Notes: generated by a model from the sequence alone, not told the origin. A stretch of DNA of 64,000 nt from Ustilago trichophora (GCA_900323505.1 OOIN01000006.1:1054001-1118000); one strand, 5' to 3'; counted from the stretch's first letter, positions 32,092 to 42,898 are shown. Program-made: numbers and translations.

Positions 32092-32125
32092 TTAGACCCG
32101 TTCACACACTTTTGGACACGTACTG
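32092..32125 (-). repeat. Right terminal inverted repeat of the Tc1-type element
   Basis: Perfect inverted copy of the left end. It is followed by TA, and then by a further TACTGTA that overlaps that TA (32126-32132). Confidence 0.95.
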
Positions 32126-33129
32126 TACTGTACGTTGTGCAGAAGAGTGTGTGCCTCTTCCCAAAACTGGTCCGATCCTCTCCATCCCGTTTCGACTTTT
32201 CACAGCGCTCGATACCTCAGACCCTTGCCGTATACGACGCACTCGATGCAGATCCACAAGAACGTGCCCATCCCATCCATCTCTTTCCCCGACCAAACGA
32301 CGTGAACAAAGCATCACTTGCCACTCGATGAATGCACAGACCAGCTCAGGTGTTCTGTGACAGCAGCTTTGTTCCGCCACCATCCGCTTCAACTCTTTGA
32401 GCCTACAGCGTATCCTTCTTTTGAGCTTCTGTTCCAGCGTCAGAAACCCTACAACAGCGTAGATGTAAGTTTGCTGATCGTCTCTCTGGGCCTCAACATG
32501 CCTGACTGTGCCATCCAAAAAGCCACATCGCCGCACACTGCGTAACTTAACTCATCTGCCCAATTGGAAAGGGAAGCAGGATTCATTGCCTGCAGATCTG
32601 TGCGTGCATTCGAATGGACAAAAGCGCCAGCGCGATGGCGTGCTTTTTGGCAGCAGCTGCTTTTCCGTCACATCCGATTGCCGTCCGATTCGTAGATTCT
32701 CATCGGGTGTGAGATCGCAGATCCTATTCAGACAATCGCCCCGATGAAGTGCGATCGGCGTTGCTGCACATCCACGTGATCTGGTCCTGATTGGCAATTT
32801 CTTCTCGCTCTTCCGAAAAAGTTGGCATTTTGGTTGCTGTGCTTGCTAAGAAAGACAAGTAAGTGTCTTCCGAGATGATCCTGATCCTCCTCTGATCAAG
32901 GTCGATGATCACTTGCGACTCCATCTCGCACTTTGACAGTGTCCACGATCATCTTCGAACCCACCTCTCCGCAACGGCTCTCGGCGACATCGCTACACTC
33001 GCCATCAGTAGTCAGCTACACAGCACCCCGCCGTCCTCGACACGCACCTAACGTGTACATAGCACAGCAACCCGACCACCTTCTCCAACACAACCGTATC
33101 CCTCAACCTCCCCCATCAACCTTGCCAAC
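32126..33129. other. Intergenic region upstream of uS4m
   Basis: It starts with the TA and TACTGTA flank of the element and leads to the start codon at 33130. The last 120 bases are pyrimidine/AC-rich, like a leader. A GTAAGT near 32,465 could be a leader-intron donor. No gene was recognised. Confidence 0.4.
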
Positions 33130-34521
33130 ATGCGCAAGGCCAAAGTCTTTAGCCATGAGACCATCATGCCACGCATGTCTTGGTCGTCTCGCAACCTCTA
33201 CAACATGATCGCCCGATCCACCGTCCCCTTCCACGCCTCGCAGACCACTTTTACCAAAACCTCGCTTACCATGTATCAGCAACGATGGCGATCCAAGCGC
33301 TTCTTGCGAGCCTATCACGGTGATTGGATCCCCGAGAAACGATTCAAGCGATGGTTCTTGCCGACCGAACTGCCGAGTTTCGTCCCTCCCCAGGTATCTG
33401 CTTCTTCGGGATCTTCTTCCGCTTCCAATGCAGGTCCACGGAAAGGTGGATTGTTCGATAAAGCTTTGCAGGCACGTAGGGCTCCTACCGGCCCTGCGGC
33501 GGAAGTCGGGTCGAGACATGCTGCAGTGACACAGCAAAAAGTGATCGAGGAGATGGATCCCATGCCCACAGCATCGCTTTTCATGCGCGATGTCGAGAGG
33601 AGGTTGGATGTGGTCGTCTTCCGATCTTGCTTTGCTCGCAGTGCATACGAGTCGAGGGGTATGGTGGTGCAGGGTAAAGTCAAGGTCAACGGGGTCAAGT
33701 GCAACAACCCGAACCAGCTGTTGCAGCCCGGCGATCTGGTCAGTGTCGAGCCATCGGCTGTGCCCATGTTGAGCAAGCAGTTGGCGGACAAGGCCAAGAG
33801 CCAGAAGGTCAACGATGCCGTGACGGGCGAGGCGGAGGCGACCGAGGCTGCACAGGCTGCTGAAGCCGAAGCTGAAGCTGCTCCTGTTGAGGCTGAAGCC
33901 AAGGAAGGCGAATCAGCCGCTGCTGCCACAGAATCTACCACCTCCTCCTCTGAAGCCGCCGCATCCGACAGCACAGACTCGACCAGAGCAACCACTTCGC
34001 CAACCTCCTCCAAAGGCAAAGAAAAAGAGAAAACCCTCCCACCCGGAGTTCACCCCTTCACACTCCCCGACTACGCCGCACCATTCCTCTTCATCCCGCC
34101 TTACCTCGAAGTCTCGTTCACCACTTGTTCCGTCATCTACGTTCGACACCCTACCATTGTGCCCTACAAAACATTCTCGCCAGCGGACAACAAGGCACGA
34201 TGGACATTCCGAACCGATCTGCCTTCCCCTTACCCCGCAGGTGGAGAACTCTACAGTATGGCTTGGGAACACTACACTCGCAACGCACCGCGCACACGTG
34301 CCGACGCGCGTCGTACCAAGCTCGAGGCAAAAGTGGGTAGGAACGGCTTCGAAAGCCAACGTGCAAAGGATCAAAATATGAAGAGGAGCGCTCTGAGGAG
34401 AGGTTGGGGTAGGACAAAACAGGTTAGCGGCTGGAGAGGGCAGCTCGCCGCAGCTCAGACTCAGGCCGCTAAACAGGGAAAGAAGTCCAACAACAAGAAG
34501 GAGGCTCGTGTTGTTGCTTAA
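33130..34521 (+). CDS. NAM9: Mitochondrial small-subunit ribosomal protein uS4m (NAM9-like)
   Basis: A 463-residue single-exon protein of the mitochondrial 37S subunit, binding rRNA early in assembly. It follows the yeast Nam9 order: basic N-terminus MRKAKVFSHETIMPRMSWSS; the family landmark TMYQQRWRSKRFLRAYHGDW (yeast LYQQKWTAKQETRAYHGEH); the S4 RNA-binding domain at about 155-215 (ERRLDVVVFRSCFARSAYES, then RGMVVQGKVKVNGVKCNNPN and LLQPGDLVSVEP); a low-complexity Ala/Glu/Ser linker (about 225-300); and the C-terminal Nam9 block with APFLFIPPYLEVSFTTCSVI then YVRHPTIVPYK. The linker replaces the charged helical linker of the yeast protein. It converges with the USP-like gene 273 bp away. 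High confidence. Confidence 0.93.
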   Translation: MRKAKVFSHETIMPRMSWSSRNLYNMIARSTVPFHASQTTFTKTSLTMYQQRWRSKRFLRAYHGDWIPEKRFKRWFLPTELPSFVPPQVSASSGSSSASNAGPRKGGLFDKALQARRAPTGPAAEVGSRHAAVTQQKVIEEMDPMPTASLFMRDVERRLDVVVFRSCFARSAYESRGMVVQGKVKVNGVKCNNPNQLLQPGDLVSVEPSAVPMLSKQLADKAKSQKVNDAVTGEAEATEAAQAAEAEAEAAPVEAEAKEGESAAAATESTTSSSEAAASDSTDSTRATTSPTSSKGKEKEKTLPPGVHPFTLPDYAAPFLFIPPYLEVSFTTCSVIYVRHPTIVPYKTFSPADNKARWTFRTDLPSPYPAGGELYSMAWEHYTRNAPRTRADARRTKLEAKVGRNGFESQRAKDQNMKRSALRRGWGRTKQVSGWRGQLAAAQTQAAKQGKKSNNKKEARVVA

Positions 34522-34794
34522 GAGAAAACCCTACTGTGCGTAGCAAGTTGCAACCTTTTTCTTCTTCTTCTCACATCCCCATCGCATCACTCAAAATGTA
34601 CTCATTCAGCACATGGTTCGTCAGCTGGCTTTGCGGAGCCGCAATCTGTGAAAATGTGCCGATTGGCATCATTGAGAATGTTGAGATCGTCGCGCTGTGT
34701 CCACAGTGTAGATTTGATGTAGCGCAGCTCAGAACATGAATTGCTTGCAGTCTTCTCCCTCCCGTCTCGTCTCCAAAGTCTGCCAAGTCCCCGT

Positions 34795-37715
34795 TTAGTT
34801 TGTGCGAGGAGACCCTGACGCCGAACCCAAGACTTCGCTGCTTGGAGGCACCGTCATTGTGATATCCCCTGCGTCAGGCTCTATACCAGCCGCGACATCG
34901 GAATCCCCTCCCGCTTGCTTCATCGACACGATGACATCCTCTTCCGTCGATGACGGAGTAGCAGCATCCGATCGAATCAACGAAAGCAGCTCCGACTCGT
35001 ACGTCAAATTGTCATCTGCAATCGCTGCCTTGGTCGCTTCTCCGATCAGTTGCTCCTCTGCTGCTGCTGTCTCTTCCATACTCGACATCTCACCTTCCGC
35101 TCGAGCGTACACCACCCAAAAGACCGAAAGGGATGGGTCTTGCGGCCGCCCCATCACTACATCTTCCCGGTCCACTTGCACAGCTCGACCGCCACTGACC
35201 TTCCACCATGTCCCGTCGGGCTGCTTGACCAGCGAAACGCATCTTCCTCCTTCGTGACAGAGTACAGCGACGAGATCGTATGCCAGCTGGGTCCATTCTG
35301 GATTCGATGCCTCGCGTTTGGCCCTTTCCGCCACAAGGGCACGTTTGGTATCGATCTGCGCTCGGATCTTGGCGATCAACTGATCCGTCGCTACAACGTC
35401 GGCTTCTACCGCTTCGAGGATCTTGCTGATCTGCGGCGTAGCTTCAGCCAGAGAGGATGATCGAATGGCGTCTGTGCCATCGCCTGCAGATGCGATCTCT
35501 CCAAAATAGCGCTTGGCTCCGGATAATACCTCCTTCAATGGCCGACCTCCATCGCCAACCAGCTTTCGTTTGCGAGCTTCGAGTTCTTGCCGCATCGCAT
35601 CCAGACGCACCATTTCGAGATCACGCAGCTCGGCGTCGAGACGGACACCTTGTCTGCGATCCCACATGAGCGAATCGAGATGGATGCGCTCGTTGATGGT
35701 GAAAGGCGGAGGACCTCCGTCGGCTGTGGGCAATGCGTGGTCGACTCCCATGCTGATGGTGTGAGCTGTTCGTGTGAGCAGCGCCCCTTCGCCATCCGAG
35801 GCGAGTGCCGCTCGCAGGCAAGAGTAGGTATCCGAGTGGACCGAGTCGTGCCGCAATTGAATGAAGCTGCGCTGTTGTTCTACTTTGGGAGGTGCGGTGA
35901 CGTGTGCTTGAGGTGGTTCCTGCAAGCCATTGGCACGAGGCGATGCAGGGCTTGTCAGGGCTGCAGCTCCACTCGACAGGAAGATGGCATCGGTCATCCA
36001 CAGGGCGTCGGTTTGCACCGGCTCGGCGGTCGGATTGTTCAAGATCAAGTCACTGACGGCAGCGACATGCTTTGTAAAGCTTTCCACCAGGAACTCGTAG
36101 TAAAGGCTGGCGACTTTAACAGGCGGCGAACGGTCTGCACCTCGTGCCACCACCTCGCTTGGTGTGAGCGAAGTGACGTCTTTGACAACGCACAGCGGTC
36201 TTCGGGAGAGCTGTGAAAATGCAAACAGCGTCTGGATGCGCTGCGCCAGTTCAAAGTGAGCTTCCAATGCTGGCTGTGCAGTTGCGTCCGAGCTGTCAGT
36301 AGGCGGTGCGCCTTTCCAGTAATTGGCAAAGTCAGAGCCGCGTTGGTCGACGGGTCGAGCAGCAAGATAGGCTCTCCGCACGGGTGTTGCGGCGTGAAGA
36401 GCCTGCAGTAGGGCAGCTACGACTTCGAGCGAAGCAAAGGGCGCTACCATGGCGACGGGCGCTCCTGGAGCGCGACAACTCTCGAGATCGGTTTCGAGGT
36501 GTTGTGGTAAGGCTGGTGTTCTTGCTCCTGATCCATTGGACTGCAGCAGATCATGATGACTCTGTACGCTGGCCTCTAGCGCTTGCCGCAGCTGTTCGTC
36601 TTCGGACATTCCAATATCCTGTCAGTCGTCAAAGCGGATGGGAGAGAGAGAAAAGGAGGAGGAATGTCAGTATAGCACTCTGTCATAACGCTCAGAGCGG
36701 ATCAATTCGGGATCTCGGAGCGCACCATAGACCAGCTACGTTTTCTGTGACCTCCTCTGTCCCTTCTTGCTCGCCCAACCTGTCCCGGCCGCCTGCTTCC
36801 GCGAGTTCCATATGTCCTGGTCGGTTGTGTATAACGACCCATCTCGAAGAGCGTCTGTACTGTTTTAGTCGGTTGGGCGAGCGAGCTTCGATCGCGTAAA
36901 CGGTAGCCATGCTTCTGTGCTGTCTGTTGCTCGACTTGTGCATTGTTGGCATTTCATCGTCCTCATCAAATATGGCTCTGATCTCGGCCTGGGTTGGCAG
37001 GCGAGATAGTGGCTCGACAAAGTTGATGTCGTCGATCTGCTGACAGGTGACTGGCCCTTGGTCATTGACATCCTCATGATCTGTGCTGTTCCTCCGAATT
37101 GTGGCGGTAGTGGAACTTACGCCGACTGTGCTTGATGGAGCCGGTGGTCTGTATGATTGCTGTGACTGATGTTCTTGTAAAGAAGCCTGCATAGCTCGCC
37201 TGAGGTCATCGTCGGCATCTGCATCGTCGGTCAGGTCTATCACATCTGTGGGTAGAGATATGGGTCAGAGATTGAGACATGTTGCATGTTTCTGGGGAAC
37301 AAGCAGGCTCACCCTTGTTGTCCTGGCCCCAGCCGTGACGAGATGTGGGAGGGTTGCCAGGAGGAGGACCATAGGCAGGGTTATTGGGGACTTCCCATCC
37401 CGACACTCCAGATTGACTATCTGAGCCGCCTTGAAACGGTACCACGGCGGTCGATGCGTTTTGTGTCGTTGACTTGGGAGCGGGATTCTGTCGCATACAT
37501 CGTCATTGCATCAGAGATCATGGTCAGCTGGCTAGACTCGGCAAATGTTGGTATACAACGGTGGATAGACTCACTTCTGGTGGCGGGTCGTCAAAGTAAG
37601 AGTTGACGGCCCTCTCCATATCCCAATTGCATCTTTCGAGCACCACTTCGGCCTGAAGGTCGTTGCAACCGGTGATGGCGGTGACCTGCTGCACAAGCGC
37701 GGGTCGGTCGCTCAT
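34795..37715 (-). CDS. UBA-UIM-USP protein, probable pseudo-deubiquitinase (USP25/28-like)
   Basis: Proposed exons: 37575-37715, 37313-37487, 37121-37245, 36740-37039 and 34795-36618, summing to 2,565 nt (854 residues). Introns 1-3 have clear GTGAGT/GTGAGC/GTAAGT donors; the last donor (GTAGCT) is uncertain. The N-terminus is a UBA domain (ALVQQVTAITGCNDLQAEVV, then LERCNWDMERAVNSYFDD). Then come UIM-like helices: DDDLRRAMQASLQEHQ and SEDEQLRQALEASVQS. The last exon has a USP-like fold: PVAMVAPFASLEVVAALLQA where a USP has its NxGNTCYxNSLLQ cysteine box, LAQRIQTLFAFSQLS, and near the end YDLVAVLCHEGGRCVSLVKQ then PDGTWWKVSGGRAVQV, where a USP has GGxxxGHYWSYI. Both catalytic Cys and His positions appear replaced. 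It probably binds ubiquitin without cleaving it. The UBA and UIM calls are firm; the USP-like fold is moderate. Confidence 0.72.
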
Positions 37716-38194
37716 TGTGGACAGCAGTCGTAGCGCAAGGCTCTGACAACGATGGCTTGTGGAGCGACTCGTACCACGTTAGACGGACCTGTCGGCTCGA
37801 GCTATGTATTGAAGATGGTAGGAAACGAGATGGTCAAGGTAGCAGCTGGTGATGGTACGAATACGAAGTCAAATACTGTACGGTCGGAGAATGGCCGGTC
37901 CATGCGCAGTCCAACACTTTTTGAGAGAGCGAGCATGTGGAGAAGCCGCGGCGGACAGTAAGTTGCGCTCTTTGTCGGCCGAAATGATGCCAAAAAGCTT
38001 TCTTCTAGATTTTCCAAAATGACCTCTCGTAGCTCATCTTTTGACATATCTGTCCCTCTTCGACACCATCATCTCCTACGTCCTACCGCATCACAACTCT
38101 ATCCTTGAGCTGATAAGGCTATTTCGAGTCGCTTGAGTCCATACAATCCAACAACAACTCCTTTTTTCTGCCCTCCCACAACCTTCTAGTCATC
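37716..38194. promoter_or_regulatory. Divergent promoter region, USP-like gene and small plus-strand gene
   Basis: About 480 bp between divergent start codons. It contains a TACTGTA heptamer at 37,874 and a CT-rich stretch in the last 120 bases before 38195. Confidence 0.45.
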
Positions 38195-38636
38195 ATGAGG
38201 TCCACAGCCATCAGGATGCTCAAGGTCAAGCCTCTTCCCGCTTCGGCATTCCCATCACTGCGTCTTCCCCCCTCGACATCTTCGAAAAAGGCCAGCTCCA
38301 TCACCGCCACAACCTCTGGGTCAAGGTCAGCGTCAGCAGATGTGGCTGCTGAGCTCGAGAAGAAGGTGGTCGCCCGCCAAGAGCTCGGTGACAATGTGCG
38401 CATCTCGAACCACGTCAGCAACAAGGACCTTTACTGGAAGGTAAGCATCTCCCATCGAGCCCTCTCGACAGATTTGCGGGTCGTAGAGTCGCTCTGTAAC
38501 ACGGCTAGTCAGGTCGTTCCGTTTTGCTCGGCTGCCAAATGCTCACGACATCTCTCTTTCGTTTCCGAATTGCTCTTAATCATAGGTCTCAAAACCACAG
38601 CGAGACGTTCTCAAGAAGCTTCTGCGCGAGGCATAA
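38195..38636 (+). CDS. Small spliced gene, 98 residues, probable mitochondrial presequence
   Basis: Exons 38195-38440 and 38586-38636. The donor is AAG|GTAAGC and the acceptor is AATCATAG|GTCTC; the frame is kept (297 nt, 99 codons with TAA). The N-terminus MRSTAIRMLKVKPLPASAFP and following is basic and free of acidic residues, as in mitochondrial targeting sequences. The rest is ELEKKVVARQELGDNVRISN then HVSNKDLYWK-VSKPQRDVLKKLLREA, a compact charged helix-forming tail. I do not recognise the family. It is missed if introns are ignored. The reading gains support from the in-frame splice and from ending just after a plausible C-terminal helix. Confidence 0.68.
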
Positions 38637-38918
38637 TTATTTCAACTTTGACCCAATCTCGACCTTTGTACTTGTACCGCCAAATCTAAGCATCTCTTTC
38701 CCAAAACAACACCTCGCACTTGCACCGTCACAGACGCAAGGACTCGACACAGCCGCAATTATTCGAATCGACTTACAAAGTGAAGATACTCGTTAAAAGT
38801 TGGAGAACTGCATGAAATGTTTACATTACATGATGCACAGTGGTGGAGTTGGCATTGCATGGAGTATCTAGGAAATCGGCTGGACCAGTCCGATGCTCAC
38901 CTGCTTCACAGCGATGCT

Positions 38919-40475
38919 TCAGGAGACGGGCAGGGTGGACCACCTCGAGGAGCCAAATGTAGGAGTATGGAAAGGCGCCCCTTGAAGCGAGCTCGATGAC
39001 GCAGCAGAGGCCCAGCTATCACATCGACCGCCTTGTCCGCGATATCCCGACGAAGGCCTTGAACGTGGCGGAGTATGGACTGGGGTCAAGTCACAAGGCC
39101 CCACCAATCCGCTGGCATTCGTCATTGAGGCCGATATCGGCGGCGACGGAAGCGGTGGAGGTGGTGAAGAAGCTCTGTCCTTGCGCCCTGTCGCCTTTGC
39201 CGTTGCCGCACTTAGGCTCTTTGATCTACTGCGCAGCGGATTTCGTGAAGGTCGCAATGGAGGCGGAGGTGGTAGAGAAGGGCGACTTTGCTCCAACCAT
39301 TCGCTCCCTTGTTGCAAGCCGGAACTGAATTTGGCCAAGCTTGTATGTTTGGCTTCAGATCCATGCCCGACATCGGCTCTGAGCGATGCGCTCGACCTCT
39401 TACTGGCGTCGAGCTCGAGTGTTCGGCTGGGAAGACGCTTCATCGAGGAAGGCAACAAGATTTGGTTGTGGCCCATGATGATGCCCTGAGCATGAAACAT
39501 GGGTGTCCAGCATGTATCCTGAGAAGATTCGACATCGTCTTCGCCTGTGCTTAGATCGCCGAGGTGAAAGTTACTTGTCGAGATGGTGGACAGCGAAGGT
39601 GAAGCCACACTCGACATTTCGCCACTTCCATCAGCATCGCTGCGCATCGTCAGACGAAGACCCGTCCCTTGGCGAGGCTGCATGGGGAAGGCGACCACGC
39701 TGATGCTGCTGTCGGTGCTGCCCAAGGGACTTGTGGGTGAAGGAGGTGCTTCGACTGGGTAAAAGTAGCTGTCGCACAAGGTTGGCGAAGGTGAGAGGAA
39801 GGTGGGTGACGAAGCAGCAACCTGGCATCGTGGCACCTGCATCTGCTTTTCAACGGACAAGCAGACCAGGTTGGAAACGCGATCGAGAGCTTCTTTCTTT
39901 TGCTGCTGTTGTGTTGAGAGTCGCTGATACGATCGATTCCGAGTCAGCTTGGTGCCAGTGTCCGTGACACTGGCATGTGCTTCACTGGACGGTTTGAGCG
40001 ACGTCGTGCCACCAGCATTGCGTTGCACCTCTCGAGCGAAAGGGTCGACGAAGAGACGCTCAAACTTCTGTGCGTCCTCTCCAGCAGAAGGCTGCTCGGA
40101 GCGCGGCTTTTTAGAGAAGAGCGACTTGCGTCGTCGTTGTGATCCGTCTTGAGCAAGTGTGGCGCTGGATGAAGAGGTGGTTGTGGTGTTGGAAGAACGT
40201 CGGCGGCCAAAGTCTTTGCCCCAGCTGCTGGAGTGAACAGAGACAGAAGGCTGTGGAGAGCGAAGCTGGTTGCTTAGACAGTGCGGCGAGGAAGCTGCAG
40301 ACCAGCATTGTTCAAGGGCCTCGTTAAGGTTGAGTGCTGAAGCTCGCAGTGGAGTGGGAGACCTATTAGTGGATTCTGATGATGCGTTGGCAAGGTCACG
40401 AGAAAAGAGTCGACGGCCCTTGGTGGCGACCGCCGAGAGTGACTGCGGTAGAGAGCGGCGTTCGACTGTCGGCAT
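38919..40475 (-). CDS. Unrecognised disordered protein, 518 residues
   Basis: A single-exon hypothetical protein with no domain I recognise. It is Ser-rich, with basic patches (SQRRRKSLFSKKPRSEQP), a poly-Pro stretch (SLPPPPPLRPSRNP), and a C-terminal SRPSSGYRGQGGRCDSWASA region. The N-terminus has SLSAVATKGRRLFSRDLANA. One more ordered segment, EDAQKFERLFVDPFAREVQR, lies near residue 135. The Ser/Pro and Arg-Ser content suggests a phosphorylated scaffold, possibly with SH3-type ligands, but that is inference. A coding frame is supported by its length against the reverse strand and by consistent codon use. It converges with the small spliced gene 282 bp away. Confidence 0.7.
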   Translation of the reverse strand: MPTVERRSLPQSLSAVATKGRRLFSRDLANASSESTNRSPTPLRASALNLNEALEQCWSAASSPHCLSNQLRSPQPSVSVHSSSWGKDFGRRRSSNTTTTSSSSATLAQDGSQRRRKSLFSKKPRSEQPSAGEDAQKFERLFVDPFAREVQRNAGGTTSLKPSSEAHASVTDTGTKLTRNRSYQRLSTQQQQKKEALDRVSNLVCLSVEKQMQVPRCQVAASSPTFLSPSPTLCDSYFYPVEAPPSPTSPLGSTDSSISVVAFPMQPRQGTGLRLTMRSDADGSGEMSSVASPSLSTISTSNFHLGDLSTGEDDVESSQDTCWTPMFHAQGIIMGHNQILLPSSMKRLPSRTLELDASKRSSASLRADVGHGSEAKHTSLAKFSSGLQQGSEWLEQSRPSLPPPPPLRPSRNPLRSRSKSLSAATAKATGRKDRASSPPPPLPSPPISASMTNASGLVGPCDLTPVHTPPRSRPSSGYRGQGGRCDSWASAASSSSLQGAPFHTPTFGSSRWSTLPVS

Positions 40476-40895
40476 TGCCAGCTAGAGATGGGTGGGAGGA
40501 GTATGGTATCTTCAAGGCGATGTAAGCTCGAGAGATAGGACGAGATGATGGTTTGGAAAGGAGATTGACTCAGCAAGACCAACTAGTGAACGGAACCCAA
40601 GCAGCGGTAGCAACGTGATCAGGGCAGCAGGGAGAGCTTTGAAATGTCACATGCAAACAGCTCACGTCAGTCAGATGATACGGTGAAAGCTGATGGCGGG
40701 GTTCAGGTTGGTCGAAAAAGCCGACAAGAAGAGATGACCGCTTCAGAAAGTGTTTGCTCGATGAGATCACATAGTGCACAGCAAGCGAGGACTGCAGGGG
40801 TTGCGTGCTTGCTCGCTCAGAGAGAGACGCAGAGACGCAGAGAAGCCGATGAAAAGAGACACCGGATCGGAAGACTGGCGAGTGAGTGTCAGTGT

Positions 40896-40896
40896 A

Positions 40897-40934
<38 letters not shown>
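40896..40934. repeat. (GA)n microsatellite
   Basis: Nearly pure GA/AG dinucleotide tract with one AAAG interruption. Confidence 0.85.
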
Positions 40935-41165
40935 CGAGAAGCAAATGTCAGGGATGTCTTGCTACATGGTTAAAAAAGCAGAGAAGCGAGTCCTGAGACC
41001 CTCGCTACCAATGCAGTACGCTTGCGACCAAGGTGATGCTTGCCAGATTGTTGGATCGCATCTCTCCTTCCAGAGAGGAGAAGCATCGCTTGAATTCTCG
41101 CTACAGGCATAAGAGCATAAGATCATGAGGAGCAGACAGACTGGTGGGCAAGATCAAGCGTGTCG

Positions 41166-41187
41166 TACAGTACAGTACTGTACAGTA
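41166..41187. repeat. Array of TA-CAG/CTG units
   Basis: The 22 bases read TA followed by CAG, CAG, CTG and CAG, each followed by TA: four overlapping TAC(A/T)GTA heptamers. The arrangement matches stacked excision footprints of a Tc1-type element with CAG...CTG ends. It is discussed as a finding. Confidence 0.9.
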
Positions 41188-41571
41188 CCCAGTACCCTTT
41201 ACTTTAGTCGAAGGAGAAATGCAAGGAGTGTAACCCTGTGTGGTTCGCTAAAAAGTGACGCGAGCGAATGGGCAGGGCTCGTTTAGCTTTGCAGCATAGC
41301 AAGCCCTTGCTGAGCGCATCGCGATTCGTAGTCACACTGTCCGGGAAAGGAGCTGTCAGAAGGTGCCTGAGCTTATCGCGCAGTTTGAAGGATCATTCGG
41401 ACAAAAGGTCACTTCTGTGAAGAGGTTTGCGTCCAGAAAGAGCAAATCTGGACGGCTGTAGTCAAAGCACGTTGGTAGCAGCGGTGGGTCTCACCACTCA
41501 GCGTGTACATGGCCCTTGTCATCTATGCAACTAACATCATCTTTTGAACGCCGTGGATGGTGACGAGCCTT

Positions 41572-41601
41572 ACACACACACACACACTCTCTCTCTCTCT
41601 T
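41572..41601. repeat. (AC)n(TC)n compound microsatellite
   Basis: About eight AC units followed by about seven CT units. Confidence 0.85.
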
Positions 41602-42195
41602 TCGGATTGGATTGCGAATATGGTATGTGGCTCTCAAGAAGGAATGCACGTATTTTGTTTTTTAGAAGTCCGGAAGACCCGACCGAGCGGGTTGCCACAG
41701 AAATGGAGCGATGACCGCTGCATGCTCATATCTGAGATATGCCCCCCGAGCGCGAGATCCGTTGCATTGTGACCATCTCGAATCCAGTGGTAGCTGAGCT
41801 GACAAGGTCATCACTCTAACACGAGACCAAAGAAATGACAATCGAATGCCAAGGAGACAGAACAAGATGACGTTTGAAGAAGATGCGTTCTCGACACTTT
41901 TCTTTGTTCGAGACGGCGGTGCAATGGTGCGGCGATGCAGTAAAAGCGGCGATTCGGACAAAGCAACGAGCTGCCAGACGAAACACATTCGATTCTTCTA
42001 GGTGTCTGTCTGTCTCTACTACAGTATTGCATGCACCTTCTCCTGTACAGACCGCACTAAACACGCTTGGATCGTGACGCTGTGCACTTGACCACAGCAA
42101 GCGAGGTGCCCGCAAAGAGGCAGTTGGCCCGAACCTTTGCAGACGCGAGGCCTTCTTGAGACACACACACGCACACACACGCACACAAAAGCCAA

Positions 42196-42227
42196 TTTTT
42201 ATTTTTATTTATTTATTTATTTATTTA
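42196..42227. repeat. (ATTT)n tetranucleotide repeat
   Basis: About seven ATTT units, one with an extra T, preceded by a (CACACG)-like stretch. Confidence 0.8.
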
Positions 42228-42898
42228 AACTTTAAAAATCAAAATGATCAAAGATGGAAGGTGTTGCTCTTCTGCTGCTCTGCTGCACTGGAGCGCTCTG
42301 TTCAGTTTCATTTTTCAAGAACACGCACACGCACACACATGTGTGCTTAAAGTGGTCGTGCTGCTTCCGACAAAAAGAGATTTTTTTTTTCTTCTCACTC
42401 TGCGAAAGAGACCAACACTTTTCCTCTCTTCTGTTCCAAGACAGCCAGCCGGGCCACGCGGCTCTGCCTGCATTCTCATTTGCCGTGCAGCGCTCTCTCT
42501 GATAACGGTGACTTCCAAAGATCCAACACGCTTGTGTACACTACACACACACTGTTCCAGTCTGAATTAGAAGCGTAAGCGGTTCTCCTACAGCTCTTCG
42601 AAAACATTCCGAACATGCGAAACATGCGAAAAAAGATCGACGCCGCGCAGCCGACCAGCACCAACAGCAGCAACAGCAGCATCGGCTAGTCCGCTCTTGC
42701 AACACTCTTCTGTTCTCGAATGTAAAAAGAGCTCTGGCGGCTAATATTAATTCCATTCTCTCATCTTTGCCATCTAACACCTTGACCTGGTCCAGCTTGA
42801 ATCTCGATACGATTGAGCTCATCATATTGTTTGTCTTTTCCTCGAGTGCTGGCCAAATGGCTGGTCACTCCGACACGCGCAGTCAAAAAGTACTTGCC

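Larger units (their letters stand above)
31055..32125. mobile_element. Tc1/mariner-type DNA element, 1,071 bp, decayed or non-autonomous
   Basis: The element is bounded by 34-bp perfect terminal inverted repeats beginning CAGTACGTGTCCAAAAGTGT, and flanked on both sides by TA (31053-31054 and 32126-32127), the target duplication of Tc1/mariner elements. The 'CAGT...TCCAAAAGT' start is typical of Tc1-type ends. The interior is more AT-rich than its neighbours and has no open frame over about 80 codons. One plus-strand frame (about 31,265-31,375) reads LNLLVQPPCLPQTL then LDMA, faintly like the 'QPPxSPD..xLDLG' box near the C-terminus of mariner-like transposases; this is weak. It lies in the intergenic space between the SAM synthetase gene and uS4m and interrupts no gene I can see. 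Confidence 0.88.
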
